From an uncultured Lactobacillus sp. (GTDB lineage: Bacteria; Bacillota; Bacilli; Lactobacillales; Lactobacillaceae): DNA of 64,000 bases. A program made the position numbers and the translations under genes. The stretch lies in contig CAJUTO010000003.1 in assembly GCA_910589675.1 (NCBI GenBank), forward strand, positions 50,760 to 114,759, read 5' to 3'. This document shows positions 52,162-61,819 of this stretch, piece after piece. The notes below the pieces were generated by a model that saw only the letters and a program-made list of their open reading frames with translations, was not told the DNA's origin and made no database searches. Numbering within the stretch: position 1 is the stretch's first letter; each line of letters starts with the position of its first letter.

Positions 52162-55100
52162 TTGCAGAAATTTCTGAAAAACCATGTGTTTTCATTAATT
52201 GCATGGATTTTAATTTTGCTAATTTCCGTCTTCGCTTTGCCAAATGTTAGTCAATTGACTAGTGAACATTCAACGATTTCATTACCAAGCAATGTTCAAA
52301 GCGAAGTTGCACAAACAATCCAAAATCAATGGGGAAAGAAGAAAAAGAACACCTATGAAGTTGCGGTTGTTTTTAATAAGGAACATGGCAAATTAAATGA
52401 TGCTGACAAAGCTGCGATTAATAATACTGTCAGCTATTTAGAAAACCATAAAAAGAAATATGGAATTACGGATGTTTTAGCTCCTGATTCTAACATTGCC
52501 ACACGAAAGAAGTTGCAATCAAAAGATGGCACTACTTGGGTAATGCAACTTAATATTTCTAAAAAGCATGGTCGTATCGGTGAAGTAGAGGATCAAATCA
52601 CTAAAGCTGTTAAAACGCAAGGTGTTCGTACCTACGTAACAGGTGCAGATATTTTACAAAATGCATTCTCAACTTCAATCCAAGAAGGTATTAAGAAGAC
52701 AGAAGCTATCACAGTAGTATTTATCTTTATCGTACTTATTATTGTGTTCAGATCACCAATTGTACCATTAATTTCATTATTAACTGTTGGTGTGTCATTC
52801 TTAACATCTTTCTCAATCGTTACCAATTTGGTAGAACATGCGAACTTCCCATTTTCTAACTTTACACAAGTGTTTATGGTTATCGTATTGTTTGGGATTG
52901 GTACCGACTATAACATTTTGCTGTATGATAAATTTAAAGAAGATCTGGGTAAAGGAATGGATAAATATGAGGCACTTAGGGATGCTCTCCGTAATGCCGG
53001 TAAAACAATTCTTTACTCAGGTTCATCAATTTTAATTGGATTTACAGCATTAAGTTTAGCTAAATTCTCTATTTATCAATCAGCAGTCGGAGTTGCTGTT
53101 GGGGTTGCAACTTTATTGGTTGTTCTCTTGACTTTAAATCCATTCTTTATGGCTGTTCTTGGTAAAAATATGTTTTGGCCAGTTAAAGAATTTACTGGTG
53201 AAAGTGAAGATAAACTCTGGCATGGGATTTCAGCTGAAACTTTGAAATATCCAGTTATTTATTTGGTAGTTTTAGCTGTAGTAACTATTCCGTTTATGCT
53301 GATGTATCATGGTCAACTAAACTATGATGATACTGATGAAATTGCGGATAATGTACCAGCGAAGGCCGGCCTTTTGGTAGTACAAAAACACTTCTCTAAA
53401 GGGATGGCTGAACCTTCATACTTGTACATTAAGAGTGACCATCGTTTAGATAATGAAGCTAATTTGAAGTTGATTGATCAATTGACTAAACAACTTCAAG
53501 CTTCAAAAGATGTTTCATTTGTAACTTCTGTAACGCAACCTTATGGTGAACAAATTGATCAGCTTTATGTAAATAATCAATTAGGCACTGTAAATGAAGG
53601 TGTTGACGAAGCTCGTTCTGGCCTTGGTAAATTGAGTAAGGGTAGCCAAAAATTAAGTAATGGTGCAAGCCGTCTGCAAAGTGGTGCCCAACAATTAGAA
53701 AATGGTACCGGTCGTCTACAAAGCGGAGCTGACCAACTTAGAAGCGGAACTGCTCGTTTGCAAAATGGTGCGAGTCGTCTACAAAGTGGAGCAGATCGTT
53801 TACAAAACGGAGCTGGCACTTTACAAAATGGTACTCAAAGCTTACAAAACGGTGCTGATCGCTTACAAAGTGGAGCAAGCAGCTTACAGAACGGTACTAG
53901 TTCTCTTGTGAGCGGTGTTGGTCGTCTTCAAGCTGGTGCTGGTAGATTAGCTAGTGGTACGTTAGCCCTTCAAAATGGTGCAAGCAGCCTTCAAAGCGGA
54001 GCTGCTCGTTTGCAAAATGGTGCTGGTAACTTAAGAAATGGTACCCAAAGTTTACAAAATGGTACGCAAGAATTAGTAAATGGCTTGAATCAATTAAATA
54101 ATCAATTGTCAACCCAATTGAATGGTTCAAATCGTGCTCAACTTGCACAATTACAATCTGCACTTCCACAAATTAATAATGGTATTCAGGCTTTGAATAC
54201 TGCTTTAAATGGTGCAGTTGATACAAGTGCAACTACTAATGGTTTAGCAAGTGTTCAAAGGGATGCAGCTAGACTTCAAAGTAGTTTAAGTAAGTTGCAA
54301 AGTTTAGCAGGTAGTGCTGGTAGTTCTTCTAACACTAACGCTTCTGCTGCTGAAAGTGCAATTTCTGGCGCTGTTCAAAAAGCTGTTGAAGGAGCTTTGA
54401 GTAACTCTAAAGCAACCGATGAAGAAAAAGCAGCCGCTGCTCAAGCTGGTGCTAGTGCAGCAAGCTCAGCAGTAAAACAAGCTCTTAGTGGTAATAGTGG
54501 TTCATCTTCAAGTGGTGAACTTCAAAGTACTCTTGCTGAAGCAAATTCTGCAGCTCAAGGACTTCAAAGTTCTATGCAAGCAATGCAGCAAAGTAATACT
54601 TTGAATCAAATTCAAGCTTTGAAGACACAAGTTAATGCTTTAGCTGCTGCTTCTAACCAAGCAATTCCAGGTGCAGTAACTGCCCTTAACCAATTGAATT
54701 CTGGTTTATCACAAGTTCAAGGCGCTGTAACTCAAGGTGTTGCTGGTGCAAACCGTTTGAACAGTGGAGTTGCTTCATTGAACTCCGGTGCAGGTCAACT
54801 TTACAACGGTCTTGGTAGTTTAAGTTCAGGTGCAAGTCGCTTGAACTCCGGCGCTGCTCAATTAAATTCAGGTATCGGCACTCTTAACACAGGTCTTGGC
54901 AGTTTAAGTTCAGGTGCAAACCGTCTAAACTCCGGTGCAGGTCAACTTTACAATGGCCTTGGTAGTTTAAGTTCAGGTGCAAGCCGTCTAAACTCCGGCG
55001 CAGGTCAACTTTACAGTGGTCTTGGCACATTAAGTTCCGGTGCAGGTCAACTTAACTCAGGTCTTGCACAGGGTGCAAGTGGTGCTGAGCAATTGAGTAA

Positions 55101-56067
55101 CGGTATCGGTCAACTTAATAGCGGTGCAAGTCAATTGAGTAGAGGCGCAGGTCGTTTGGCTGATAGTACGCCACAACTTACCTCAGGAATTGATCGTGTT
55201 AACAGTGGTTTAGGTCAAGGAGAAGCTTACTTAAGAGGTCTTGGCTCATCTGCTGCAGCAGATACGTTCTACATCCCTAAGGAATTCATTAATAACGCAA
55301 TGTTCCAAAAGTCAATTGATGTTTACTTGAGTCCAAATAAGAAGTCAGCAATGTTAATTGTTGTCTTCAATTCAAACCCAAGTGCTCCTGAAGCTACAGC
55401 TCGTTCACAAGAGCTTAGTGCAATGGCTAAGAAGTCATTACAAGGTACTAAACTTAAGAATGCTACGGTTGCAATGGGTGGACAAAGTTCTAAGATTGAA
55501 GATACCAAGAATGTTGCAAGTGGTGACTTTATCAGAACTGCTGCAATCATGTTGATTGGTATTGGTATTGCTTTAATGTTCGTAACTCGTTCATTACTTC
55601 AACCTGTATATATCTTAGGAACTTTGCTTATTGCATACCTCTGCTCACTTTCAATCAATCAATGGATTGTTAAGCTTGTTCTTGGAAGAGATCTTCTTAC
55701 TTGGAACACACCATTCTTCAGCTTCATTATGTTGATTGCCTTAGGTGTAGACTACAGTATCTTCCTTATGACGAGATATCGTGAGCTCGAAACTGAGGGT
55801 CTGACTAGCCCAAGTGCTAGAATCCTTAAGGCTTGTGGTATTATCGGTACAGTAGTAATTTCTGCAGCGGTTATTTTAGGTGGTACTTTTGCTGCCCTTA
55901 TCCCATCGGGGATTCCAACTTTGATTGAAGTTGCATTGACAGTGATTGTTGGTTTGATTATTTTAGTATTTATCATGCCAATTACAATGTCAGCTGGTGT
56001 GAAATTGACTTATGAAGGATTTTCCGGATTTAAGTTAGGAAAGCACAAGCATTCAATGACTAAATAA
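52162..56067 (+). CDS. Very large MMPL-family (RND-type) transporter with heptad-repeat region
   Basis: I start it at TTG 52162, just after GGGGGAAAGGA; upstream codons lie in the tetR gene. The 1,301-aa protein has two MMPL transmembrane halves (about 150-410 and 1100-1295), each with an Asp-Tyr motif in a membrane helix (GIGTDYNILLYDK and ALGVDYSIFLMTR) expected to relay protons. The extracellular insert between them is expanded by a region of about 530 residues (roughly 485-1020) of seven-residue repeats (LQNGASR, LNSGAGQ and similar), interrupted by a helical Ala/Ser part. Such transporters export lipids, glycolipids or drugs. The repeats may form a wall-spanning stalk. Confidence 0.88.
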   Translation: MQKFLKNHVFSLIAWILILLISVFALPNVSQLTSEHSTISLPSNVQSEVAQTIQNQWGKKKKNTYEVAVVFNKEHGKLNDADKAAINNTVSYLENHKKKYGITDVLAPDSNIATRKKLQSKDGTTWVMQLNISKKHGRIGEVEDQITKAVKTQGVRTYVTGADILQNAFSTSIQEGIKKTEAITVVFIFIVLIIVFRSPIVPLISLLTVGVSFLTSFSIVTNLVEHANFPFSNFTQVFMVIVLFGIGTDYNILLYDKFKEDLGKGMDKYEALRDALRNAGKTILYSGSSILIGFTALSLAKFSIYQSAVGVAVGVATLLVVLLTLNPFFMAVLGKNMFWPVKEFTGESEDKLWHGISAETLKYPVIYLVVLAVVTIPFMLMYHGQLNYDDTDEIADNVPAKAGLLVVQKHFSKGMAEPSYLYIKSDHRLDNEANLKLIDQLTKQLQASKDVSFVTSVTQPYGEQIDQLYVNNQLGTVNEGVDEARSGLGKLSKGSQKLSNGASRLQSGAQQLENGTGRLQSGADQLRSGTARLQNGASRLQSGADRLQNGAGTLQNGTQSLQNGADRLQSGASSLQNGTSSLVSGVGRLQAGAGRLASGTLALQNGASSLQSGAARLQNGAGNLRNGTQSLQNGTQELVNGLNQLNNQLSTQLNGSNRAQLAQLQSALPQINNGIQALNTALNGAVDTSATTNGLASVQRDAARLQSSLSKLQSLAGSAGSSSNTNASAAESAISGAVQKAVEGALSNSKATDEEKAAAAQAGASAASSAVKQALSGNSGSSSSGELQSTLAEANSAAQGLQSSMQAMQQSNTLNQIQALKTQVNALAAASNQAIPGAVTALNQLNSGLSQVQGAVTQGVAGANRLNSGVASLNSGAGQLYNGLGSLSSGASRLNSGAAQLNSGIGTLNTGLGSLSSGANRLNSGAGQLYNGLGSLSSGASRLNSGAGQLYSGLGTLSSGAGQLNSGLAQGASGAEQLSNGIGQLNSGASQLSRGAGRLADSTPQLTSGIDRVNSGLGQGEAYLRGLGSSAAADTFYIPKEFINNAMFQKSIDVYLSPNKKSAMLIVVFNSNPSAPEATARSQELSAMAKKSLQGTKLKNATVAMGGQSSKIEDTKNVASGDFIRTAAIMLIGIGIALMFVTRSLLQPVYILGTLLIAYLCSLSINQWIVKLVLGRDLLTWNTPFFSFIMLIALGVDYSIFLMTRYRELETEGLTSPSARILKACGIIGTVVISAAVILGGTFAALIPSGIPTLIEVALTVIVGLIILVFIMPITMSAGVKLTYEGFSGFKLGKHKHSMTK
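53626..55220 (+). repeat. Coding heptad repeats in the MMPL gene
   Basis: Two tracts of 21-base units encode the seven-residue repeat. The first (about 53626-54090) is of LQNGA/LQSGA type; the second (about 54750-55220) is of LNSGA/LSSGA/LYNGL type and also shows a 63-base higher-order period with near-identical DNA. Between them is a less regular Gln/Ala/Ser helical region. The near-identical DNA copies should favour unequal recombination and length changes between strains. Confidence 0.85.
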
Positions 56068-56079
56068 AATAAATTAATG

Positions 56080-56109
56080 GAGTAGGTCTGAGTCCTGCTC
56101 TATTTTTTT
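56080..56109 (+). terminator. Terminator after the MMPL gene
   Basis: GAGTAGG pairs with CCTGCTC, followed by TATTTTTTT. The rest of the 206-base gap before the zinc-ribbon gene holds nothing else I can recognise. Confidence 0.7.
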
Positions 56110-56273
56110 GCTTAAATAATAAAAAATGGCACATAACGAGGGTAAGAGAAGCGAGAAGGATAATTTATATTTCTAGAATAAAAAAGGCTGAGAAGGGAAA
56201 ATGTGGCTTCTAACACCTTAAGAATGAAAATGATATAATTTAGGTAAATTGATTTTGAGAAGAGAGGATTACT

Positions 56274-57281
56274 ATGACTACATGTCCAAATTGTGGCCAA
56301 TCTGTTACCAAAGATGATGAGATTTGCCCAAATTGTGGTTTTAACTTAAAAAAGTATCGGGATACCTTTTTTGAAGATGACTCTGAAAAAAAGAGTGTGC
56401 AACTTCAGCCTAAACGTGCACAATATCGCGAAGAATTTCGACCGAAAAAACAAAATACGACTATTCAAAAGATGATTGCTTGGGTGAGAAGTAATGCGAC
56501 AATTGTTTTCTTACTAGGAGTAGTTCTTTTAGTAATCATGAGCTTTTCACGAGCCTTAGGTTGGACATCGTTTTTAGTTTTGATGGTGTGGCTCTTTATT
56601 GTTTGTGATAAAGCAGATAAAATTGAGCAATATACAGCTGATAAACGGCTAACTGAAATGATTAATAAAATGGGTTCAGATGTGGTCAATACTGCTAAAG
56701 AGCACACGGATAAAGTAAGAAAAAAGGGAAAGAATTTCACTGAAACACATCCCCACGTTAATCGGCATGTTGAAAAAGTAAAAGAGCGTAGCAAGTCAAA
56801 ATTTAGCTATATTCAACTTTCTGTAGTTTTAACTTCTGTAATCAGCTTAATTGTGCTATTTACAGGCTCAGGAGCAGCTGTGGCAGATGTAAGTTATACT
56901 CAAAAACTTTCTCTTTCCAAAGTAATTCTCAATTTGGCGAATCGTCTACTTTCCTCTAGTCATACTTCTATGTCAGCAATTATTTTGTATGTATTTTGGC
57001 TACTACTGGTTCTCTTTCCAATTTTTATTATTTACAATATTTTCAAAAACACGAAAAATAGTCAATTCTTTGCCTTTATTTTGTCGCTGCTTGAAACTGC
57101 ATTTTTGATTTATATTGTCTTTAAGATTTCCAATAATTCATCAAATCATGGTGTGATTGGCGAATTAACTAATCAATTTTTGATGTATGCAGTCTCGGTT
57201 GGTTCATCAGCATATTTCTTGATTCTAGCGAGTTTATTGACGACAGGTCTTGCTGGATATAATTATTTTAAGAAGAGGTAG
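56274..57281 (+). CDS. Zinc-ribbon membrane protein
   Basis: The N-terminus has a double-Cys zinc ribbon (C4, C7, C18, C21: TCPNCGQS and EICPNCGFN), as found in many Gram-positive membrane regulators. About 45 residues later come two close membrane segments (about 75-108), a long amphipathic helical stretch (about 110-175) and four more membrane segments in the C-terminal half. I recognise no named family. The ribosome binding site is GAGAGGA. Monocistronic, with its own terminator. Confidence 0.75.
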   Translation: MTTCPNCGQSVTKDDEICPNCGFNLKKYRDTFFEDDSEKKSVQLQPKRAQYREEFRPKKQNTTIQKMIAWVRSNATIVFLLGVVLLVIMSFSRALGWTSFLVLMVWLFIVCDKADKIEQYTADKRLTEMINKMGSDVVNTAKEHTDKVRKKGKNFTETHPHVNRHVEKVKERSKSKFSYIQLSVVLTSVISLIVLFTGSGAAVADVSYTQKLSLSKVILNLANRLLSSSHTSMSAIILYVFWLLLVLFPIFIIYNIFKNTKNSQFFAFILSLLETAFLIYIVFKISNNSSNHGVIGELTNQFLMYAVSVGSSAYFLILASLLTTGLAGYNYFKKR

Positions 57282-57285
57282 AATG

Positions 57286-57318
57286 AAAAAGAACACTCTT
57301 AAAAAGGGTGTTCTTTTT
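57286..57318. terminator. Terminator between convergent genes
   Basis: AAAAAGAACACTCTT pairs with AAGGGTGTTCTTTTT. Confidence 0.9.
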
Positions 57319-57339
57319 CTATATTAAAGCTTATTTTAA

Positions 57340-58722
57340 TCATTCGTTTTCTGAAGTAGTGTCAATTACCAAGTGTTCGTTGACAAAGGCCATCAAGCCA
57401 AGTTTGCCTAATTCACGGCCATAGCCAGACTTCTTAACTCCGCCAAATGGTAATTCAGGAGCAGTTACCCAGCGGCCATTAATTACAGTCATGCCAGTTT
57501 CAATCTTAGCAGCTAACTTTTCTGCATGAGCAGTATTCTTGCTGATGATTGAAGAACCAAGACCATAGCTTGAATCATTAGCTAATTTAATAGCTTCATC
57601 TTCATTTTCTACGCAGTGAACTTCAGCTACTGGGCCAAACAATTCTTTGTCAAAGACGGGATTGTCCTTACCAATGTGGGTAAGAATTGTTGGTGGGAAG
57701 AAGGCACCAGTTGATTCGATTTCTGGGTGTTGGTAGTAAATTTGTGCACCATGATCAACTGCTTCTTGAACTTGCTTTTCTAGCTTTTCTTTAGCACCTT
57801 CAGAATTCATTGGAGCAAGAGTAGTTGAAGAATCAAGTGGATCGCCTGGTTTTAATACTTCATATAAACTCTTTAATTCTCGTAAGACTTCTTCGTAACG
57901 GGACTTAACAACAATGATTCTCTTAGATGAGGTGCAGACTTGACCATCATTGTAAGTTCTCGCGTCAGACAAAACATTGCGTAAAACATCCTTATCAGCG
58001 TCCTCTAATACAATAAATGGATCGTTTCCACCGAGTTCCATGGTTGATTTCTTTAAGTTCTTACCAGCTTCTTCAGCCACACTGCTGCCGCCACGTTCAG
58101 AACCAGTTAAAGCTACGCCTTGAATTCTAGGGTCACGAATAACTTGTGCTAATTGATCATAACTTAAATAAAGATTGATTAAGCTGCCTTCTGGAGCACC
58201 AGCTCTTTTAATAATTTTAGCCATTAAAGCAGCAGAAGATGGAACATTGTGAGCATGCTTCAAAATGATTGGGTTACCTACCATGAAGTTAGGGGCGAAG
58301 ACGCGGATAACTTGATAAAGTGGAAAGTTCCAAGGTTCACATGCTAAAACTACCCCAGTTGGTTGCTTTAAGTAGTAAGCATTTCCTAAACCTGATTCAA
58401 GAGGTTGTGGTTTTAACATATCTGCACCATTGACAGCGTAATATTCACAAATTTGAATACAAAGCTCAACTTCTTCTTTGGCTTCGCTGAAAAGTTTACC
58501 CATTTCTAAGGTCATCATTTGGGCCATTTTGTCTTCGTTTTCACGAAAACCTCCCGCAATAGCAAGCAATTCTTTACTACGAGTGCTTGGATCTTCATGA
58601 CGCCACTTTTTATAAAGCATATGAGCTAAGTTAAGTGATTCTTCGATTTCTTTGTCAGTCGGATTTTCAAAAGTGGCAAAGACATCGCCATTATATGGAT
58701 TTATTGATTGATATCTAGACAT
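57340..58722 (-). CDS. gabD: Succinate-semialdehyde dehydrogenase, aldehyde dehydrogenase family
   Basis: The enzyme oxidises an aldehyde with NAD(P)+. Catalytic Glu229 (TMELGGND) and Cys263 (DGQVCTSS) are both present, along with the cofactor segment [12 protein letters not shown] and the C-terminal [14 protein letters not shown]. At 460 aa it matches the short succinate-semialdehyde dehydrogenase branch; the true substrate in lactobacilli is not settled. The start is the ATG at 58720-58722, seven bases after AGAAGG. A cre-like site lies upstream. Confidence 0.85.
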   Translation of the reverse strand: MSRYQSINPYNGDVFATFENPTDKEIEESLNLAHMLYKKWRHEDPSTRSKELLAIAGGFRENEDKMAQMMTLEMGKLFSEAKEEVELCIQICEYYAVNGADMLKPQPLESGLGNAYYLKQPTGVVLACEPWNFPLYQVIRVFAPNFMVGNPIILKHAHNVPSSAALMAKIIKRAGAPEGSLINLYLSYDQLAQVIRDPRIQGVALTGSERGGSSVAEEAGKNLKKSTMELGGNDPFIVLEDADKDVLRNVLSDARTYNDGQVCTSSKRIIVVKSRYEEVLRELKSLYEVLKPGDPLDSSTTLAPMNSEGAKEKLEKQVQEAVDHGAQIYYQHPEIESTGAFFPPTILTHIGKDNPVFDKELFGPVAEVHCVENEDEAIKLANDSSYGLGSSIISKNTAHAEKLAAKIETGMTVINGRWVTAPELPFGGVKKSGYGRELGKLGLMAFVNEHLVIDTTSENE

Positions 58723-58757
58723 TGTCAAACCTTCTTTTCAAATTAATACACTTTAAT

Positions 58758-58771
58758 TCTAAGCGTTTTCA
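58758..58771 (-). promoter_or_regulatory. cre-like site upstream of the dehydrogenase gene
   Basis: On the minus strand TGAAAACGCTTAGA matches the catabolite-responsive element consensus at all but one fixed position. It lies in the promoter region of the dehydrogenase gene, so CcpA repression is plausible. Confidence 0.4.
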
Positions 58772-58858
58772 GATTTAACTTCCAGAATTTTGACTAAAAT
58801 TGCATCCCGATCATGGTAAAATTAAAATAAATATTTTTAAATTTTAAAGGAGTAATTT

Positions 58859-59362
58859 ATGACGGCAGAAATTTCCACCGCAAAGATTTATTTAGGATCA
58901 CCATTTTACAATGATGTTCAAAGAGAACGCGTTACTAAAGCAAGAAAATTACTTGCTCAAAATCCTACAGTTTGGCAAGTACATTTTCCATTTGACCAAA
59001 ATTTCGTAGATCCAGAAGAAAAGAATCCTGAAATTGGCGGTGTTCGCAGCATGACTTGGCGTGTTGCAACTTACCAAAATGATTTAAATGGGATTGTGAA
59101 TGCTACTTGTGGTGTTTTCTTGTATGACATGGACAATATTGATGACGGAAGTGCTTTTGAAATTGGCTTTTTCCGTGCGCTTCACAAGCCAGTTATCTTA
59201 GTCCCATTTACTGAAATTGAAAATAAAGAAAAAGAAATGAATTTAATGCTTGCACAAGGTGTAACAACTATCATTGATGGAAATAACAGTTTTGAAAAAT
59301 TAGCAAGCTATGATTTCAATTCTTGCCCAGCTGATCCAGTTGTGGGATACAAAATTATCTAA
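58859..59362 (+). CDS. ndt: Nucleoside 2-deoxyribosyltransferase
   Basis: The enzyme swaps the base of deoxyribonucleosides, a lactobacillar salvage route for DNA precursors. The N-terminus AKIYLGSPFYND binds the nucleoside, YQNDLNGI holds an active-site Asp (Asp75), and NIDDGSAFEIGFFRA carries the catalytic Glu101. The 167-aa length is close to class I and II enzymes. An extended -10 (TGGTAAAAT) lies at 58814-58822 and AAAGGAG precedes the ATG. Whether it is limited to purines cannot be told from the sequence. Confidence 0.9.
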   Translation: MTAEISTAKIYLGSPFYNDVQRERVTKARKLLAQNPTVWQVHFPFDQNFVDPEEKNPEIGGVRSMTWRVATYQNDLNGIVNATCGVFLYDMDNIDDGSAFEIGFFRALHKPVILVPFTEIENKEKEMNLMLAQGVTTIIDGNNSFEKLASYDFNSCPADPVVGYKII

Positions 59363-59364
59363 AG

Positions 59365-59394
59365 AAAAAACGTGGAATTAATCCACGTTTTTTT
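59365..59394. terminator. Bidirectional terminator
   Basis: AAAAAACGTGG pairs with CCACGTTTTTT. It overlaps the end of the Rgg-like gene and serves both convergent genes. Confidence 0.9.
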
Positions 59395-60247
59395 GATTGA
59401 GTTCTTTAATTAATTTTTTCGCCTTAGTTAAAATGACATGATTCTTATTCAAGCGGGCAAATGCACAGGCATCATAGAGGTGCTGTAATGCCTTATCCGG
59501 GCCTTTACCTTGCTCAATATCATTTAGTCCCCAGCGGAATAAAATACGCGCTAAGAAGTAAACTGTATGCTTCTCAGAGGCAATTGAATAAGCATAACGT
59601 AAAAGAGAGTTAGACTTCTTATATTCTTTTTGTTTGCCGAAAAATTCACCAGCATCACATAAGATAGCCAAAACTTGTAAAGCAGTTAATTCATCATCAA
59701 TGTCAATATCTTTAATGTAGCTCAAAATCTGATCATAATAATGATGGGCCTTTGCCATATCATTTTCACTGGCATAAATTTGACTACATCCATTTAAAGC
59801 AAGCAATCGATAAATATTATTATCGGCAATATCACGGTTGGAAAGGATATTGTTGAAATAATAAAGTGCAGTCATGTCGTTTTTTTCGCCGTCCAGCGCA
59901 TAAAGCCCGCGCAAATAATCAAAATGAAGGCGATCTTGTTCGTGCTTTAAATCTTGTTCGTGAATGCTAGAAAGTAAGTCACGGATCTTATTATAATCAT
60001 AAGTAATGAATGCAAATTCTGCTTCAAACATGTTTTTTGTTGCAGGATTATCACTACTTTGTCTAATAATATCGCCAACTTCAATCCCCATTCGATCACA
60101 CAATTGCTTTAAAATCTTAAAGGAAGGTACTTGACCATTGTTTTCGAATTTACTTAAAGTGGATTGTGTACAAATTCCATGAGACAGTTCATTTTGTGAA
60201 ATTTTCTTTGATTTTCTTATTTTTATAAATTTATCAATGTTAATCAT
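59378..60247 (-). CDS. Rgg/PlcR-like regulator (HTH plus TPR-like repeats)
   Basis: An XRE-type HTH fills residues about 5-60 (SKKISQNELSHGICTQSTLSKFE...), including the GICTQSTLSKFE segment shared with Rgg and other RRNPP peptide-sensing regulators. The remaining 225 residues are helical, TPR-like repeats. Many such regulators bind short secreted peptides; no peptide gene is visible next to it. It starts two bases after the alpha/beta hydrolase gene on the same strand, so the hydrolase gene is upstream in one operon. Confidence 0.82.
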   Translation of the reverse strand: MINIDKFIKIRKSKKISQNELSHGICTQSTLSKFENNGQVPSFKILKQLCDRMGIEVGDIIRQSSDNPATKNMFEAEFAFITYDYNKIRDLLSSIHEQDLKHEQDRLHFDYLRGLYALDGEKNDMTALYYFNNILSNRDIADNNIYRLLALNGCSQIYASENDMAKAHHYYDQILSYIKDIDIDDELTALQVLAILCDAGEFFGKQKEYKKSNSLLRYAYSIASEKHTVYFLARILFRWGLNDIEQGKGPDKALQHLYDACAFARLNKNHVILTKAKKLIKELNQKNVD

Positions 60248-60249
60248 AA

Positions 60250-61044
60250 TTATTTCTGCCGCTTAATTGTTTGATACAAAAAATCAAGAGATTCATCAAT
60301 ATAATCGCTCGCATATGCCATAGCGTGACGATGTCCCTTGATGACGAGTAATTCAACACCTAAATTTTGATCAGCTAAAAATTGAATGAAATTAAGAACG
60401 TTAGGTAAAGGATTCAATTCATCAGCCGAATTAATCATCATGAGTTCTTTTAAATGACTATAATCATAAGAATCCGCATCTAACTTTTTAAGGACTTTTT
60501 GATCAGCAGTTCCTGCATAAGTTAGAGTGAAATATTTATAGAACGAATTATTTATGTCATGCAAATCTGTTAAACCAAACTCTTTAGCCCCTTCATATGA
60601 AGGTTTAACATTTTCGTGGTTTTTCATCCATTTTGAAAATTCAACTGGCGCTGACCAAGTGACGGTAGGAAAGCCATATTTCCCCGCTACATAAAGTGCG
60701 AGCGTTCCCCCAACACTGGCTCCGATTTGAACAATGTTTTTTTGATCATCTTTATCAGTATAGTTTGAATTTAAAAGCCACTTCACAAAATGGACTGCGT
60801 CATTATGAGCTTCAGGAAAAACATGCTCAGGGGCAAGACTATAATCTGGAATAAAGGTCATAAAACCAGCATTAGCAAGATTAATTCCAACTTTTTTGGC
60901 ATCGTCTTTGCTTCCGCGGAACCAACCGCCACCATGCCAAAAGATTAAAATTTTTGTCGCTGAAGTTGTATCGTTAGGATAGTAGATGTCTGTCTTAAGT
61001 TTCTTTTCTGAATCATAAGTAATGTTGTTTTTTATTACAACCAT
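60250..61044 (-). CDS. Alpha/beta hydrolase (HSL/esterase-like)
   Basis: The oxyanion block HGGGW begins at His37, the elbow GASVGG holds Ser110, and later segments NSADELNP and KGHRHAM provide the likely Asp and His. This is the hormone-sensitive lipase/arylesterase-like branch. The 264-aa protein has no signal peptide. It is co-transcribed with the Rgg-like regulator that follows it. Acyl-ester or peptide substrates are possible; nothing in the sequence decides. Confidence 0.85.
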   Translation of the reverse strand: MVVIKNNITYDSEKKLKTDIYYPNDTTSATKILIFWHGGGWFRGSKDDAKKVGINLANAGFMTFIPDYSLAPEHVFPEAHNDAVHFVKWLLNSNYTDKDDQKNIVQIGASVGGTLALYVAGKYGFPTVTWSAPVEFSKWMKNHENVKPSYEGAKEFGLTDLHDINNSFYKYFTLTYAGTADQKVLKKLDADSYDYSHLKELMMINSADELNPLPNVLNFIQFLADQNLGVELLVIKGHRHAMAYASDYIDESLDFLYQTIKRQK

Positions 61045-61213
61045 TTATAAACACATCCTTTTTAAAAAACTCATATGTCGCTTATATTATATATTATAAA
61101 GTATGGAATTAACTAAAAATTGACTTTTCGATAAACATAATTAAATATATTTAAGATTTAGGGTACAGGATAAGTATTTTGATAAAATTAATTTAAGTTA
61201 GGGGATGATTTAA

Positions 61214-61819
61214 ATGCACTTATCAGCTAAAACTAGTCGAAAGTTAATTAATTATGCCACTATTATTTGTGGAATCATAATTATATTGTTGGTGATTTAT
61301 TGGTATCGATTGGGGATTTTTACCAATCAAGAAAAAATGAAGGCATATTTGCAAAATAAGCAAATAATTGGACCAATTGTCTTTGTTTTAATTCAGATTG
61401 TACAGGTAGTAATTCCGATTATTCCAGGAGGGGTTTCTCTTTTAGGAGGAGTGGTTTTCTTTGGACCGGTTGCTGGATTTATTTATAATTATGTGGGGAT
61501 TTGTATTGGATCAATAATTAACTTCTTCTTGGCAAGATACTATGGGAGATCCTTTATCTTTCATATTGTTTCAGAAGAAACTTTGAATAAATACATGAAG
61601 TGGACGAAAAATCAAAAGAAATTCAACTGGTTTTTTGCTCTTTGCATCTTGGCACCTGCCGCCCCAGATGACGTTCTATGTTTATTAGCGGGGCTAACAG
61701 AAATGAAGTTCTGGACATATTTTTGGATTATTATTTTGTGTAAGCCATGGACGATTGCGGCCTATAGTATCGGATTAGTATATGGGGCAAATTGGCTCCT
61801 TAAGTTAGTTGGTAAGTAA
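61214..61819 (+). CDS. TVP38/TMEM64 (VTT-domain) membrane protein
   Basis: The 201-aa protein has about five membrane segments and the VTT (SNARE-associated) signature: VVIPIIPGGVSLLGGVVFFG, then GSIINFFLARYYGRSF, and the reentrant segment APAAPDDVLCLLAGLTEM. Relatives include DedA and TVP38 proteins that act in lipid scrambling and undecaprenyl phosphate recycling. AGGGGA lies upstream of the ATG and TTTTGATAAAAT gives an extended -10. The stop overlaps the next ATG by one base. Confidence 0.87.
   Translation: MHLSAKTSRKLINYATIICGIIIILLVIYWYRLGIFTNQEKMKAYLQNKQIIGPIVFVLIQIVQVVIPIIPGGVSLLGGVVFFGPVAGFIYNYVGICIGSIINFFLARYYGRSFIFHIVSEETLNKYMKWTKNQKKFNWFFALCILAPAAPDDVLCLLAGLTEMKFWTYFWIIILCKPWTIAAYSIGLVYGANWLLKLVGK

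Noticed and set aside
53577-53819. Pro/Leu/Cys-rich open frame on the minus strand
   Set aside because: It is the antisense reading of the MMPL repeat tract and has no ribosome binding site.
53626-55220. Regularly spaced DNA repeats resembling an array
   Set aside because: The repeats are in frame, 21 bases per unit, and encode heptads within one long open MMPL gene. There are no unique spacers, so it is not a CRISPR array.
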